Origin: Sceloporus undulatus | Taxonomy: Eukaryota; Chordata; Lepidosauria; Squamata; Phrynosomatidae | Length of the DNA: 64,000 bases | Reading direction: 5' to 3' | Assembly: GCF_019175285.1 (NCBI RefSeq) | Contig: NC_056528.1 | Location: forward strand, 49,145,749-49,209,748 | Shown here: piece by piece, positions 12,656 to 24,930 of the stretch | Position numbering within the stretch: the first letter of the stretch is position 1 | How the letters are laid out: each line of letters begins with the position of its first letter | Notes under the pieces: model-generated | Databases searched by the model: none | What the model was told of the DNA's origin: nothing | What the model saw: the letters and a program-made list of their open reading frames with translations, nothing else | Position numbers and translations under genes: made by a program

Positions 12656-14313
12656 CATCTTCTAGCAAAACTCTAGAAAGCATACAGATATCTTCCAGCC
12701 TTTGTGCCAACAAGCTGAGGTTACTTTTCTGCAAACAGAATTATTCATCCATTTTAGACAACCGAAAAAAGGGAACTTTCCCACCACCCAAGAGTAAAAA
12801 TAAGCAAAAGATGATACCCCCAAGTGTTTCCTATGGCAGTTCAACAATACTTGGTTGTGTGTCTGCTTCACTGGAAGCTTTAAGGTATTGGCCAGAATAG
12901 AAAGGATGATCTTGGATCCATGCTGTGCTGATCTGGTGGTCTTTCTATACAGATCTGGCAGCTTTGTTATGGGTTACATCTTGCAAGTCAAAGTCCTCTC
13001 TCCTTACAACCTAGGAGTTGGTTACCACACAAGTTACTACACAAGTCTTCCCAAACCCATACCCTTTTCTTTTTGAATTATAAGACACTGGGTGCATCTA
13101 CAGTCTGAAGTCGCAGCAGCTCAAGATTGTATTAAATGTCACAATGCCTTCCTATAGGATCTTGGGTATTAGAGCTCCACTCTTCTGTGCTACAGTACTA
13201 GAGAGAACTGATAGAATTGTAAGTACCTCCCCAAACTACAAATCCCAAGCTTCCACAGGATAGAGCCATTACAGTTAAAGCGGGATGCACTGCAACAATG
13301 GTGTCTTGTAGATATTGTCTGTCTCTAGAGGTCAAAACCCTCCAGCTGTCATTTTCGAAGGCAATGTTTTTTTGCCTTCATGGTGCATTTGCACTCAAGA
13401 AGTCTTGTTTTCAGGTTATACCATCCAGAATCCCCCAGACAGTTGCCACACTGAAATCTGGAAAGGGCTCCTGTACCTTTTAATGGTTGTGTGGAAAGAG
13501 GGAATTTCAGCAGATGTGACTTGTCATGCAACTGGATAACAACCAACCCATGCTGAAATTCCCTCTTCTACACAACCATCAAAAGATACAGGACCACCTC
13601 CAGATTTGTTTGGTAATGTTAATTCTGGGAACGGTGGTCCCAAAAGCACCTTGCCTGAGCTTAGTTCACCCAAGATAAAACCATTTCTACACTGCTAGGT
13701 TTGGTTCAATTTCTAAAGAAGGAAGCAAGGATCAAGACTAGGTTGAAATGCATAAATATCACACTCTTTTCAGTACAACACAGGAAAGAATAGTATGAAA
13801 AGATGATCCGTTTCCTCTCCATACATTCAATAGCGAGTAGGTCTTGTTGCGGACAGTAACATTTATGACACACGGGTGTATTGTTTGCAACCAAATGCAA
13901 CACTTTGGGCCAACAGAATGCATCCATACTTGGAGTTAGATCAAGTTGATTCCCACTTTAACTACCATGGCACCATCCTATAAAATCCTGGGGTTTTAGG
14001 GAATTTAGAGGGGTCTAGTCCACTTCTTTAAAATACAGCATTATTTCTGGTGGACATTATCTAAGGACCTCACCAAACGACAGATCTTAGGTTCCCAAAG
14101 GATGGAGCCATGGCAGTTAAAAGGTCGTCAAACTATGCAGAGGAGAGAAAAGTCTACATAATAATAATCAGCCTAATAGTAAACATACATTAAAAACATA
14201 ATAAGGAGTAGCACGCTTCCATGATCCTAAAAAGCAAGCTGTGTCTCGCACACACATGGAGTTGTGATGTGGCAGCTTGCCTGACCGCTCCTTTTCAGGA
14301 GGATCTCTCATCA

Positions 14314-15588
14314 CTAGAACGATACTCCAACTGTCATGATTTCTTCCAGAGAAGGTTCCAGGATATCAGGTGGAGGAGACGCCGGGGTGAAGGTGGCCAT
14401 CTCATGGTTTCCAGAGCCTGGCGGAGAAGGTGGCACCTTGGGTGGGTTCCTTGGGCCTGGAGGCATCTCCAGGGTTCCTTGATGGGCCTCAGCATCTTGG
14501 GATGGTGGGTCAACATCCACATGAGCATCATTTGAGCGCGGGACGCGGGCAGCAGCAGATCTTAGAAGAGGAGTGGGTGCGAGAGGGAGACGGACTGTAG
14601 GCGGAGAGGCCTGCCCTTCCCTCGAGGAGCAATTTAGGTTTCTCCCATGCTTCCAAAGATATGTGACAATCATGAACAAAGATATGCATATGGCAAGAAC
14701 TGCAAGGCTGATAGGAAGGAGCCAGAAGTAGTTCCAGGAAACTGCAGAAGAGAAGAGAAGCAAGATGCGGCTTAGTTATTTTGATGACATACCAGGGGTA
14801 GCTGCGTTGGCCATGTTTGTTGTTGTTTTCAAGTAATTTCTGACTTATGGTAATAACTAAGGCGACAAGCTTCTCAAGGGGTTTTCTTGGCAAGTTTGTG
14901 ACCACTTTAATGGCAGGTTTTGTACAACATCATGTGAAATCATTACATGTAATTATGTGGTTTTTCTGGGATAAACTCCCAATCTCCTTCATGTGATAAA
15001 CTCCCTAGTCCAACTAGTATTCCCACCAAACACTGGAACTTGAAGGTATCCCTGTGTGGACTACAACTCCCAGAATCAGCGAGATGATTTTTAAGCTGCT
15101 GGAGACCAAAAGAGGCAAAAATGAGCCCCCCCCCCCCAAAAGCACATATCCAGAATGATGGTTCCCAACTCACCTCTCCCGCTCTTTAGATCGAAGTTGG
15201 TGGCATTCAAGGAGGTATAGTTTCCTATTTCTCCTGAGTCGATGCCCCTCAGGTCTCCCCCGGAAGGTCCAGATTGTGATGCGGTCATATTTAAGGTGGT
15301 GGCACTCCTGCCCCTACTAACAGAGGCGTCCTGGAGCTCTACCAAGATGTTGGCGAGGCATTGCAGCTGGTCTACGCGGGCTGCTTTCGAGGCGCAACAG
15401 TAGGGCCGGCGACAACTGCCACAGCAAAATTTGGCCTCCGTGTTGTCCCCTTCCAGAGGGCAGCGGAAAGGGCCAAATCCAAATTTGGGCCAGATCCCAA
15501 GCATCCAAGAGCGACACATTTCCCCCTTGGCTATAGGATCCCTTGGAGCTAGCATTAGGAAGAGGATGCATAAGCAAGTCCTCTTCAT
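14314..15588 (-). CDS. Unit B: Shisa-like membrane protein with 8-Cys ectodomain
   Basis: Exons 15588-15174 (138 codons + 1 nt, donor GTGAGT) and 14741-14314 (acceptor CTGCAG), phase 1, about 280 aa. Signal peptide MKRTCLCILFLMLAP, then a Cys-rich domain about residues 22-76 with C-R-S-W, F-R-C-P, F-C-C-G-S-C, Y-C-C and a final Q-C: the Shisa N-terminal pattern (known family: Wnt/FGF-receptor and AMPA-receptor modulators, STMC6 adaptors). The stalk has three N-glycosylation sequons (NMT, NYT, NAT). TM about 143-167 starting S-W-N-Y-F-W. Tail about 110 aa, very Pro-rich (PPGPRNPPKVPPSPP), ending VSF. The intron is only 0.43 kb. The start is the first ATG after the TATA box and is followed directly by the signal peptide. 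Paralogy to E, H and I is clear; the ligand or partner is unknown. Confidence 0.85.
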
Positions 15589-15710
15589 GACCCAACTAGA
15601 GATGGGACGGCTGTGTTTCCAAAAGAGATGTCTTCCTGTCTGCCCCACAAGGTAGCCCAACCTGCCCTTCTAGTAGCCCAACATAAAAGCCCAAACCTAC
15701 CCAAGAGGCC

Positions 15711-15790
15711 TTTATATCCAGGTGAGAAAGGGTTTTCTCCAATTGCCTCTGGCTGAAAAACCTAATTCATCTCAGCTGGCATGGCCCCAT
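15711..15790 (-). promoter_or_regulatory. Unit B promoter: TATA box plus family upstream element
   Basis: GGATATAAAG at 15720-15711, about 125 bp before the ATG. The + strand carries ctcagctggcatggccccat (15771-15790), the CAGCTG/GGGGCC element, 54 bp upstream of the TATA box. Confidence 0.6.
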
Positions 15791-16134
15791 CTACCTTTGC
15801 ACCATCTTCCTCCTTTTGGACCACTTTGCAGTCAGAAATGGCCTTCACCTGAAAACTGGGTGACCCCCATTCATTCCCTTTTGGATAATAATAATGTTTG
15901 CGTCCATACTATTTTTGAAAGTAACCTTGGAAGAAACTATAATATAAGTAATTTTGGCAAAGAAGGGAAAAGGGTAAAGATAAGCTGGAAGAATGATAGG
16001 ATGTGAATAAACATAAAAGTGATGCAATCAGAAAGAAATGTATTTACTTCGAAGCAAGGCTTTGTGAGTTCATTGGGATTTTGTTGCATGTTGTTTAATT
16101 ATTTATGTGTTTCATTTATATTGGCTGTTGGGTG

Positions 16135-16450
16135 CCAAATGGATTTCCAATTCAAGGTAACCCTATTATAGGGGATTCAAACCCTGGTCTCCAGAGTAGC
16201 CCAACACTCAAACCACTAGGCCATGCTGGCTCTTTGATGGGATTTGTTGTTGTTTCTGAATTATGGCAACTCTAAGGTGAACCTATCATGGGGTTTTATG
16301 GCAAGTTTCTTCAAAGGAGGTTAGCCATTGCCATCCTTTGAGGCTGAGAGAGTGTGACTTGGGCTTGGCCAAGGGGTTTTTTATGGCTGAGCAGGAAACT
16401 GAACCTTGGTCTCCAGAGTTGTAATCCAACACTCAAATCACTACACAATA
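16135..16450 (-). mobile_element. One partial and one full reverse Sauria-SINE-like copy
   Basis: Partial 16135-16235 and full 16239-16450 (tggggttttatggcaagttt, ggctgagagagtgtgacttg). They lie between the unit B promoter and the unit C 3' end. Confidence 0.65.
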
Positions 16451-16479
16451 TGCCAATGGCAATATGATTATATCACATT

Positions 16480-16680
16480 TTTAATTGATAATTTTGTTGC
16501 GTACATTTGAAAACATGCCATCGACAAGTGTCTGTGCTAAAACTAATGTTGTGCGTCTCGGAAGCCTTTCACTCGGGAGGCAACAGAGCGTTGCTCGCCT
16601 GCTTTGCCTCTTTACGTTCGGTGCACCAAAGTGATTGTGCAACATTCAAGTTTTTAAAAGCTTTAGGGATGCATGGAGGA
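16480..16680 (-). terminator. Unit C conserved 3'-end block with ATTAAA
   Basis: ATTAAA on - at 16485-16480. The + strand gtacatttgaaaacatgcc, tgtctgtgctaaaact and gtttttaaaagctttagggatg are family 3' block elements. It lies 1.18 kb after the stop. Confidence 0.6.
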
Positions 16681-17439
16681 CATAGCCTCTGAGGAAACTA
16701 TGCATCCATGGCCCTGTCTTATCACAACAGAGTCTCACATAGGAATGACAACACAGGTAAACACTAAACATCCAGTCGGAGCAGCCCTACAAAAAGAATT
16801 ATTTTAAAATAAGCTCAATTTTGTCATGTCTTCGTTGGCATTGCTTAAGAACTTCATTCCTAAGACAGTCTCTTTGCCAGCAATAGGAACCGTGTCACTC
16901 TCCAGATGCTGTTGGACTGCAAGATCCAGCAGTCCTAATCATTATAGCCAATGGTGAAGGATGCTGGGAGGTGCAGTCAAACAACAGGGGCAGTGCCATG
17001 CTCACCTTTGCAATGCAGTTCATAAACTGGGGAGCAGTAAGCGTACTGAAGGCTTAGCATAGAGAAAAGCAGCAAATATTGGAAATCCTCTGTGCCAAGG
17101 TGGGTTGCATGGACTGCAGCACCCAGCATCCCTAACCACCTGAGAGAATGATTGGAGATACTAGGAACTGGAGGGCTGCACTTTGTTCAGCCGGCTCTAA
17201 AGCTACTGCATCAGTTGGAGAGTAAAGATTTAGTGCAGAGGTGAGCTATTCCATCTGTTGGTGGCCTGGAACTCCCATCATCCTTCACTGCTGGCTAGGT
17301 TGATTGTGGCTGATGGGAGTTGCAGTCCAACATAATCAAAGGATTATGAGGTGATGCCAATATCCTGTTTGCAAATTGGTGAAAGGCAACTTTGGAAAAG
17401 TCATTACATTTAAAAGAGTAGCCAGCTTAGTCAGTATAT

Positions 17440-17562
17440 GCAGTGATTCCCAAAATTTGGTCCTCCGGATGTTTTGAACTTCATCACCCAGAATTTCTGA
17501 CTGTTGCCTGGGGCTTCTGGGAGTTGGAGTCCAAAACCAAAGTTTGGGAATCACTGATATAT
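17440..17562. mobile_element. Short foldback MITE in the unit C 3' UTR
   Basis: cagtgattcccaaaatttgg at one end pairs with ccaaagtttgggaatcactg at the other. Related copies are seen at 21935-22062, 37079-37212 and 46230-46372. Confidence 0.65.
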
Positions 17563-17664
17563 AAGATTAAAAACACAGTCACAGAGGAATCATTGATTTT
17601 CTTTACCCTAAAAAGCAACCCACGGCTATACAAAACAGAGTGCAGCGTCTGGGCCATCACAGCC

Positions 17665-19190
17665 TTAAACCGTGTCTTCTGCTTCCAAGGTGATCTCAGA
17701 GTCTGTTCTCTCCCAATGGACATCTGTGGTCTCAGTGGTCTCAGAATATTCTGCATCCTCAAAAGCAGCACTGTCCCAAGCATCCATTGCATGGGAGGAC
17801 TGTGTCTCAAAGGCACCATAGTCGTTGCCAGAGTTGCGGTTGAAGATCCTCAAAAACATATTCATTCTTGCACAAAACCATTCGGTGCAGAAGGTGATTC
17901 TCTCCAGGAAGCAAGGGCCGCAGAAGATGAACGCAAAGAGCAACGCAACCACTAGAACCAGGAGGCTCAGGAAGACAGTCCAAGCCACTAGGGAAAAAAG
18001 AAGGGGAATAATATATATATGAATATTCAGTTAATATTTGTCCATTTTAAGGGGCATGCCTCTAAAGTAATTCTACTGATAGCTTGGTTATATTTTAGGT
18101 TATATCAGCCCTCCACATCCGCAGATTCGTTGTCCATTGATTCAAGCATCCATGTCTAACCTCACTGAAAAATTTTCATTTGCTCAGTATTCGCATTGAA
18201 TTGTTTCTGTTGTTATTTCCAACTTATGGTGACCGTATCCTAGGGTTTTCTTGGCATGTTTTCTTCAGAGGTTTGCCATTGAGGCTGAGAGTGTGTGACT
18301 TACCCAAGGATATTTAATGGGTTTCATGGCCAAGCTGGGAACTGAACTCTGGTCTCCAGAGCCTGAACTACATGGCAATAAATATCTTTTGTAGAGAGAT
18401 AGCATGGTGTAGTGTTTGAGTGTTGGACTATGACTGGAGACCAGGGTTCAAATCCCAGCTCCGCCACGAAACCCACTGGGTGGCCTTGGGCAAGTCACAC
18501 TCTCTCAGCCTCAAGCAAGGTGAGAAAACCCCAGGATAGGGCTGCCATAAGTCAGAAATGACTTTAAGGCATGCAACACACACACAAACACAAACAAACA
18601 AACCATATAATTTGGGTCTTTTCCTTTTAGAATCATAGGATCCTAGAGTCGGAAGAGACCATAAAGGTAATCTGTTCCAACCTTCTTCTGCCATGCATCC
18701 CAAGCAGATGGCCATCCAGCCTCTTTTGAGAAACCTCCAAAGGAGACGCAAACTCAACTACAGTCCAAAGCAAGGTCTTCTATTGTCACTTATTCCCAAG
18801 CAAGCTTTGTGCAAGACCCTACTGGGGGCTACTGGAACCTATAGTCCCCCAAAGCAATTTCCCAGGGCTCTGGTGGTGGTGATGCCTATTGCCTGACATA
18901 GTGGTGGGGTCTTGGAAAGTGGCCTTACCATCGAAATAGTGGATCCATTCGTCGTGGCTGTAGTTGGCCTCCTCTTGCGCATGGTGGGAGCGGGAGACGA
19001 GCCAGTCTCCTAGGGGCTCCCCATGCAAGGAGCAGTCAAATGGCCTGCCGGGGCTGGCTGTTCTTTGGAGGGTGGTGTCTGGAGTTGGAGAGGGGGTCCT
19101 TCCCCGGATGGAGACCCCCAGGTGGCCTGATCCACCATTGGTCCCCTGTACACAATGTAAGAGCAAAGCCCACAACAAAATCTGACCCAT
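17665..19190 (-). CDS. Unit C: Shisa-like membrane protein, Cys-rich domain absent
   Basis: Exons 19190-18929 (87 codons + 1 nt, donor GTAAGG) and 17987-17665 (acceptor CCCTAG), phase 1, about 194 aa. Signal peptide MGQILLWALLLHCVQG. Short ectodomain with one Cys and one sequon (NYS), without the Shisa Cys pattern. TM about 91-112 (FLSLLVLVVALLFAFIF). The tail begins with several Cys and aromatic residues (ITFCTEWFC), then is acidic and Thr-rich (SETTETTDVHWERTDSE) and ends EDTV. An in-frame ATG lies upstream at 19391, but the ATG at 19190 sits 110 bp after the TATA-like box and starts the signal peptide, so I chose it. Assignment rests on position, gene plan, promoter and conserved 3' block rather than ectodomain similarity. 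Function unknown. Confidence 0.7.
18197..18590. mobile_element. Inverted pair of Sauria-SINE-like copies in the unit C intron
   Basis: Reverse copy 18197-18380 and forward copy 18400-18590 (agcatggtgtagtgtttgag; ggttcaaatcccagctccgc; gccataagtcagaaatgact). Together they form a long potential hairpin. Confidence 0.7.
18630..18765 (-). mobile_element. CR1 LINE 3' end, reverse
   Basis: agaatcataggatcctagag, then tggccatccagcctcttttg: CR1 3' end on the - strand, in the intron of unit C. Confidence 0.75.
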
Positions 19191-19299
19191 ATGGTCTGGG
19201 CTGCAAGGCCTTCTTTCCAACCCAGGCCTCCTTGTGAGACAGTCTTTCCCGTCTAGTGACTCCCAAGAAGCATTGAGAGGGCCCTTCCCATCTATAGGG

Positions 19300-19365
19300 C
19301 TTTTATTCTCTTCTAAGGACCGCTCCTGGATGGAGTTGCAACTAATGCAACTGGCCCCAGCTGGT
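19300..19365 (-). promoter_or_regulatory. Unit C promoter: TATA-like box plus degenerate family element
   Basis: GAATAAAAG at 19308-19300, 110 bp before the chosen ATG. The + strand has caactggccccagctgg at 19348-19365, a rearranged CAGCTG/GGGGCC block with the usual 41-bp spacing. Confidence 0.45.
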
Positions 19366-20410
19366 TGAGCTGCAGACCTGGCCCACCCCATCCCTGCACT
19401 TTCTTCCTTTCCTTCTCCTCCTCTTGTGTCGTTGTGTGCCTTTAAGTCCTTTTCAACCTCAGGTCACCCTTTGTGGTGGTGGTTGTGTGCCCAAGGTGAC
19501 CAGAGGTCCTCCTTTTCCAAGAAATGGCTTCCGTTTCCACCTTCTGTCGAGGAGGAATTCAAAAATGGAGTTCCTGGCCCTCCAGATGTTTCAGTCTACA
19601 AAGCCCTACACAGATCACAGCTTATCACACACCTTTCCCCCCGTTGTGGGAATTGGAAGGGGACACTCAGGGCCACACGCGACCAAAAATGCATTTTATC
19701 ACACAGCGAATCGTCCTCAAAAGGACCCTGTTCCATCCCCCGGCGCCAAGCTGTCCTCATTCAGTGCTGAGGAGCATTAAATGTTCTGGTCGTTAGTCTT
19801 CCAGAAGCAATCCGATTGCTCAGATTGATTCGTCTCCTGGCCCCAATTCGCAATTTGCTCACAATCCCAGCCTACTTGCCTCTGCTCAGTAAATCCCACT
19901 GTGATGGGTGAGCCTTACTCCTGTGTAATGTGTGATTTGGGACCCTCTATACCTATCTCTTGTGTCTGTTCCCAGCCTTCGTGTCTTTTCCTAGCTTCAA
20001 AACTACCAAGTTAATGCAGAATGTATTTTACCAGCCCACTAGGGCTGCTGCCAGACTACAGAGTTAATGCAGTTTGATACCTAACACAAAAAGAGGAGGG
20101 AAAGTCAGGATATTTCAAGAAAGCATTTGGGTGCGAAAACATGAATGTGCAGGTAAAATCCAAACAAAAAGAACAGGAAAGTCTTGATACTTCCAAGGAT
20201 GTTTGTCCTTTCTGGATAAGCCCTTACTTGTATCATGCTTCTCAAATATAGATCAGATCCAGCCAGGTTTGCCTTGGAATTGCATGCTTACCTCTTAAGC
20301 AAAGCAGCAACGCTGAGAAGCCGTCTCTTGATCATTGAACAAAGACTAGCTGCAAAGGCAACTGATGCTGAACCATTTAATGAGTCCAGTTTTTAAAATG
20401 ACATCTATTT

Positions 20411-20600
20411 TTTATTGATAATTTGGTACACACATTTTAAAACATTCGTCGGAGAAATACCTGTGCTAAAAACAATGCTTTGCATCTTGGAAACGTTTTA
20501 CTAAGGAGCCAGACTGCTGCTTGCTTGTCTTTGAGTTCAACACCTAGAAACAGATGTGCAAGGTTTCAGTTTTTACATTTTTAAAAACGGTTGGATTTTA
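20411..20600 (-). terminator. Unit D conserved 3'-end block with AATAAA
   Basis: AATAAA on - at 20416-20411. The + strand ttgataatttggtacacaca, cctgtgctaaaaacaatgc and gcatcttggaaacgttttac align with unit C. It lies 0.95 kb after the stop. Confidence 0.62.
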
Positions 20601-21368
20601 GGTAGCCTCCAGCATCACTAAGCTTGGCACATGACCCTGGCATGTGCCAAGAGAGATGCCACCAATTGCTTAGAGGAATTGTCACAATTGTTCATAGCTA
20701 GACGATAAATATCCAGTTTGGAAATGGCGCAGAATGACAATTATTGATATGTACTGTATAAGCTGTCCCAAAGCACATTGCCCCAAATTTAGGGGTTTCA
20801 GAGGGGACTTCAGAGGTACCACTTAGGGGTCCCAAGAATGACCTATGGCCCATGGGCTTCACTTTGACTATGGACACCCTAAAACTAAATATAAGTGCTC
20901 AAATCTAGAGTCCAGCCACACTTGGAGGGCAGCATTGTACCAGTCCTTCTCCATAGTTATTAAGTGGGAAGAGGAGTAATGGTTATACATAAAGGGGAAT
21001 TTTGTAACCCTGCAGGAGACTACACTCCCCATCATCCCCAACCATTGGCTAAAGTGATCATGACTAGTAGGAGTTGCAATTCAACATGTGGAGAGCCACA
21101 GTTTGACCACCGAGGCATGGAAGGCTCAAGCTGAAATGCCAGCCTTGCCTTTGGAAGGTGGTGTAGGACAGCTTTGGGAAGGTCCTTAAATTCAAAAGCG
21201 TAGCCAGTTCAGTACATACATTGGGATTAAAAGCACAGTCGTGGAGCATTAAATCATTTTCCTTATTTTAAAACAAACACAAAACGTTAAAAACTACTGT
21301 ATATGGAATGGGAGTGTACATATGGGCAGTGTGAAGCATCCTGAGATGGTCAGCATGGCCACCACTGC

Positions 21369-22829
21369 CTAGTCCTCATCTTTAGTGTTCTTGGTTAGGT
21401 CAGTCCATGGTAAATCCTGTCCCTGCCATGGGTCAGGCTCAGCCTTGGGAGCTCTATGGAGCTCCACCTGGGAATTTGCAGGAGCCACAAGGTCATCGAT
21501 ATCCCCAGAACCCAAGCCCTGTGGAGTTGAAAATCCTATAGCGGCCCTGAAGGTCCCATAATAGTGAGAGATGGTCATCGGAATATATTCAGGCTCTATG
21601 GGGCTTTCCGGGGAGGACATCAGCCACCAACGCAGGAAACCGGCACAGCAGCAACCGAAGCAGGCAAAGGAAGCAACCGCAACCATGAGGGCAAAGACCT
21701 GGTAAGCGAAAACTGCCAATAGAAAGAACAGAAAGAGGGGGAATAATAGATTTTAATAATAGATGTTATTTATATCCCACCTTTCCAGAAGGATCAAGGC
21801 GGGTTACAATAGAATACATAAATAAATACATAATGCATACATAACTAAATATTACATATCCACTTATCCCTGACCTTAGAACTAAAATACCCACACTATA
21901 AATACAAATACAAGGAGATTCAGTTACTGCTTCCTGCAGTGGTTCTTTAAAGTTAGCCTTCCAGGTGTTTCGGATCTCCGTGTCCAGCAGCCCCGGCCAA
22001 CTTGGCCAAGGAAGCTGGGAATCGAAGTCCAAAACACCTGGAAGACTTGGAGAACCACTTGGGGGATTCTGGGACTTCTCAGCCCAAAGGTTCCAAGTTC
22101 TGATGAGGACAAACACAGAGGAGACTGTGGCTGATGGATATACTCAGCGGCGTCCTTAGGGTTGGTGTCACTCGGTGTGGTTAACTCATGGCGGCACCCC
22201 CCCCCCCATTCACCTCCTCCCATTTTACACCATACAGAATTCTTAGCAATGCTGTTTTACACTAATGTCATAAACTGTCATTCCCTTATAGCGGTGAGCA
22301 TAATGCTAATGTTTGTGACACGAACAACTAGCAACATTAAAATGATACCTTCAAATTACAGTATCAAAGGCACAACCTAAATGCATTTACATATGTATCG
22401 TGAAGATTTGGTTAAAATGTGATGTTTTTAAAGAAAGGTGTTTGAGGAGCAATGGTGGCACACACCCCTTAAGCTGTCACCAGGTGTGGTCCGCACCCCC
22501 CGCACCCTCCAAGTTATGCCACTGGATATATTCATACCTGCATCGCTGTCCAGATGGATGTTTCCACACCCCTGACCCTCGGCGGAAGAGTGGGACTCAT
22601 CAGCGGTCCAGGGAATCGTAGATGGGGAAGAGTCTTGTTGGGTGCAAGTTGTCGTTGGGGCCCAAGTAGCATCTCTCTTTGGCTTCGGGGAAGCTTGGAC
22701 ATCGGTCTTCTCCCAAAGAGGATTCCAAATTGGGTATAATCCGCTTTCGTTTCTCATCCACATGTCACCAGGGACGCACAGCAAGAATAGGGTGCAAATA
22801 TGCAAAAAACAACCCATAGTATGCACCAT
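21369..22829 (-). CDS. Unit D: Shisa-like membrane protein, Cys-rich domain absent
   Basis: Exons 22829-22538 (97 codons + 1 nt, donor GTATGA) and 21712-21369 (acceptor TGGCAG), phase 1, about 211 aa. Signal peptide MVHTMGCFLHICTLFLLCVPG; a second ATG at 22817 is equally possible. The ectodomain has a sequon (NES), is Trp/Pro/Thr-rich, and has only two Cys after the signal peptide. TM about 99-121 ending in the Cys cluster C-F-G-C-C-C, probably palmitoylated. The tail is acidic with W-W-L after the membrane and ends KDED, without a PDZ motif. The intron (0.83 kb) contains an inserted repeat (about 22160-22530) reaching close to the donor, so the donor should be confirmed by RNA. Same promoter layout and 3' block as its neighbours. 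Confidence 0.66.
21745..21905 (-). mobile_element. L2-type LINE or SINE tail in the unit D intron
   Basis: atagatgttatttatatccc acctttccagaaggatcaag is the reverse of the common L2-type 3' tail (ccgccttgatcc...tataaataa). Its end lies just upstream of the unit D acceptor. Confidence 0.55.
22160..22530. mobile_element. Unclassified inserted repeat in the unit D intron
   Basis: AT-rich core flanked by ggtgtcactcggtgtggtta and ccaggtgtggtccgcacccc with C-runs at both ends. It looks like a non-autonomous DNA element. Its right edge is within about 20 bp of the unit D splice donor. Confidence 0.4.
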
Positions 22830-22936
22830 TCCAGACCAAGATTAAAACTGGTGCAAAGCTGCTGGGGAACCCAAAGACTCCACTCATGGGAGAAAAGCTC
22901 AGCTAGCTAACCTTTATCCACTTCCAGGAAGGTCTC

Positions 22937-22991
22937 CTTTTAATCAGGTCTGAACCTCAACTGGATCCAGCTGTTGGCTTGGCCCCGATCC
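22937..22991 (-). promoter_or_regulatory. Unit D promoter: TATA-like box plus family upstream element
   Basis: GATTAAAAGG near 22945-22936, about 110 bp before the ATG. Upstream the + strand reads ctggatccagctgttggctt then ggccccgatcc up to 22991, the CAGCTG and GGATCGGGGCC parts of the family element. Confidence 0.5.
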
Positions 22992-23732
22992 TTGCTTGCC
23001 CTATCCCCGACTTTTCCTCTTTCCTTCTCTGCTCACCAGCAAAGCTGAGCAATGTCTACTCAGAAGTAGTAACTTTTCCCCATGACTTGCCAGGTCCTGC
23101 TGTTTTGCAATGTATCACTCGAGGAGACCTTGCACATATGCGCTGAGAGGCCCCATGGACTTTACTGTGCGTTGAAGTGTGCTGGGATTGGGGTCTTATA
23201 GGAAACTGAACTATTTCACCAGCGGTGCCTATTGATTCAAAAAATATAGCTATTACCAGCACTACCCCAGTTTCATACCAGTCCAATGGCCATGGCTCCA
23301 TTTTAAGGAATGCTGGGTTTTGGAAATAGGGAAAGCAGCCACTAACTCTGCTGTTACACTGAAGGCAGTACATCTGTTTTTTAGGAAGCAGTTTGGTGCC
23401 AGCTGCCGGTTCAGCCAAGGATGCTGGGAACTGAAGTCTATAATGCCTTGAGTACTACTAGGGGATTCTGGGACTTGCAGCCCTTCCTGTTTTAAAAGAA
23501 GGCCCATTCCAGGCTTAATATAGTATTGGGGGGGGCACTTAAAAACATGGTGAAAGTGCCGCTGCCACACTTCCTACAGGATCTTCAGAAGCATTGAAGG
23601 ACAAGAATGTTTGTAAAGAAATATTTTGCAGGGAAGGTGCGGTGACGGTGGTGGGTTTTGCAGCCCTCCAAGGTCTGCTGGGGGGCTAGTGTACCTCCAC
23701 ATGCCTCCTTTTCAGTTGCCCACTCCAGGTAG

Positions 23733-24545
23733 AATCATGGAGTTGGAAAACACCACAAAGGCCTTCCAGTCCAAACCCCTGCCATGCAGGAAATTACAAC
23801 CAAGAGATGGCCATTCAGCCTCTATTTAAAAATCTCCAAAGAAGGAGACATCTTCCACTGTCAAACAGCTTTTACTGTCAGGAAGTTCTTCCTAATGTTT
23901 AGGTGGAATCTCTTTTCCTGTAGTTTGAATCCATTGCTCCATTGTCTCGTATTCTCCGGAGCAGCAGAAAACAAACTTGCTGGTGCCATGCAGGAACACA
24001 CAATCAAAGCATCCTGAAAAGATGGCCATCCAGCCTCTGCTTAAAGACCTCCAAAGAAGGAGACTCCATCACAATCTCTGAAAGAGTGTATTCCACCATC
24101 GAACATCTTTTACTGTCAAGGTCTTCCTAGTATTTAGGTGAAATCTCTTTTCTTATAGCTTTCATCCATAGCTCCATTGTGTCCTATTCTCTAGTCTAAA
24201 GCAACAGAAAACAAGTGTGCTCCATCCTCAATATGACATATTTCAGATATATTTAAACAAGGCTATCATGTCGCCCCTTAACCTCCAGACTAAACATACC
24301 CAGCTCCTTCAGTTGCTCCTCGTAGGACATGTTTCCAGACCCTTAACTATTTTTGGACACACTCCAGCTTGTCCGCAGACTTCTTGAGTTGTGGTGCCCA
24401 GACCTGGACACAATACTCTTCTAGGTGATATGATAGCCCTGTTTAAGTATTTGAAGGGATGTCATATTGAGGATGGAGCAAGCTTGTTTTCTGCTGCTCC
24501 AGAGAATAGGAAATGGAGCAATGGATTCAAACTATAGTTCCTTTG
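23733..24545. mobile_element. Cluster of three CR1 fragments
   Basis: Two reverse fragments (23733-23975; about 23985-24425, running to gtggtgcccagacctggaca) and one forward fragment (about 24425-24545, tttgaagggatgtcatattg). They lie between the unit D promoter and the unit E 3' end. Confidence 0.75.
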
Positions 24546-24690
24546 CCAACAGTTTCCCCACTCTTGCTCAAAGACTTGTGTTGCTTGCAACTCATTGTTG
24601 TTGTTTTTGAGTTTTTCCAAACACTAGAAGAATCTCCCCAAAGTCGAACAGAGCTATTCCAGGAGCCCAGGCTTTAAAATCAGGCGAGCT

Positions 24691-24930
24691 TTTATTAGTG
24701 GCTTTTGATACAGATACAATTTGGAAACAAATACACATTAACAATTTGGAAACATTGAACATTTAACAAGTGTGAGTGGTTAAAAACAGTTTCTTACATC
24801 ATAGAAGCATTGCAAAATTTAGAGAGGAAAAAAGATGCATTGCTACTTGTCTGTTTTGTGTCTTCGGTGTTCAATTACAGAAGCAGTCAATCATACAAAC
24901 AATTTTTGGTTTTAAAAAAGCCTTAGGGTG
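24691..24930 (-). terminator. Unit E conserved 3'-end block with AATAAA
   Basis: AATAAA on - at 24696-24691. The + strand tacagaagcagtcaatcata and ggttttaaaaaagccttagg are shared with other units. It lies 1.31 kb after the stop. Confidence 0.58.

Noticed and set aside
19190-19391. Upstream in-frame ATG for unit C at 19391
   Set aside because: It lies upstream of the TATA-like box and gives a non-hydrophobic N-terminus. The ATG at 19190 starts the signal peptide at the family spacing.
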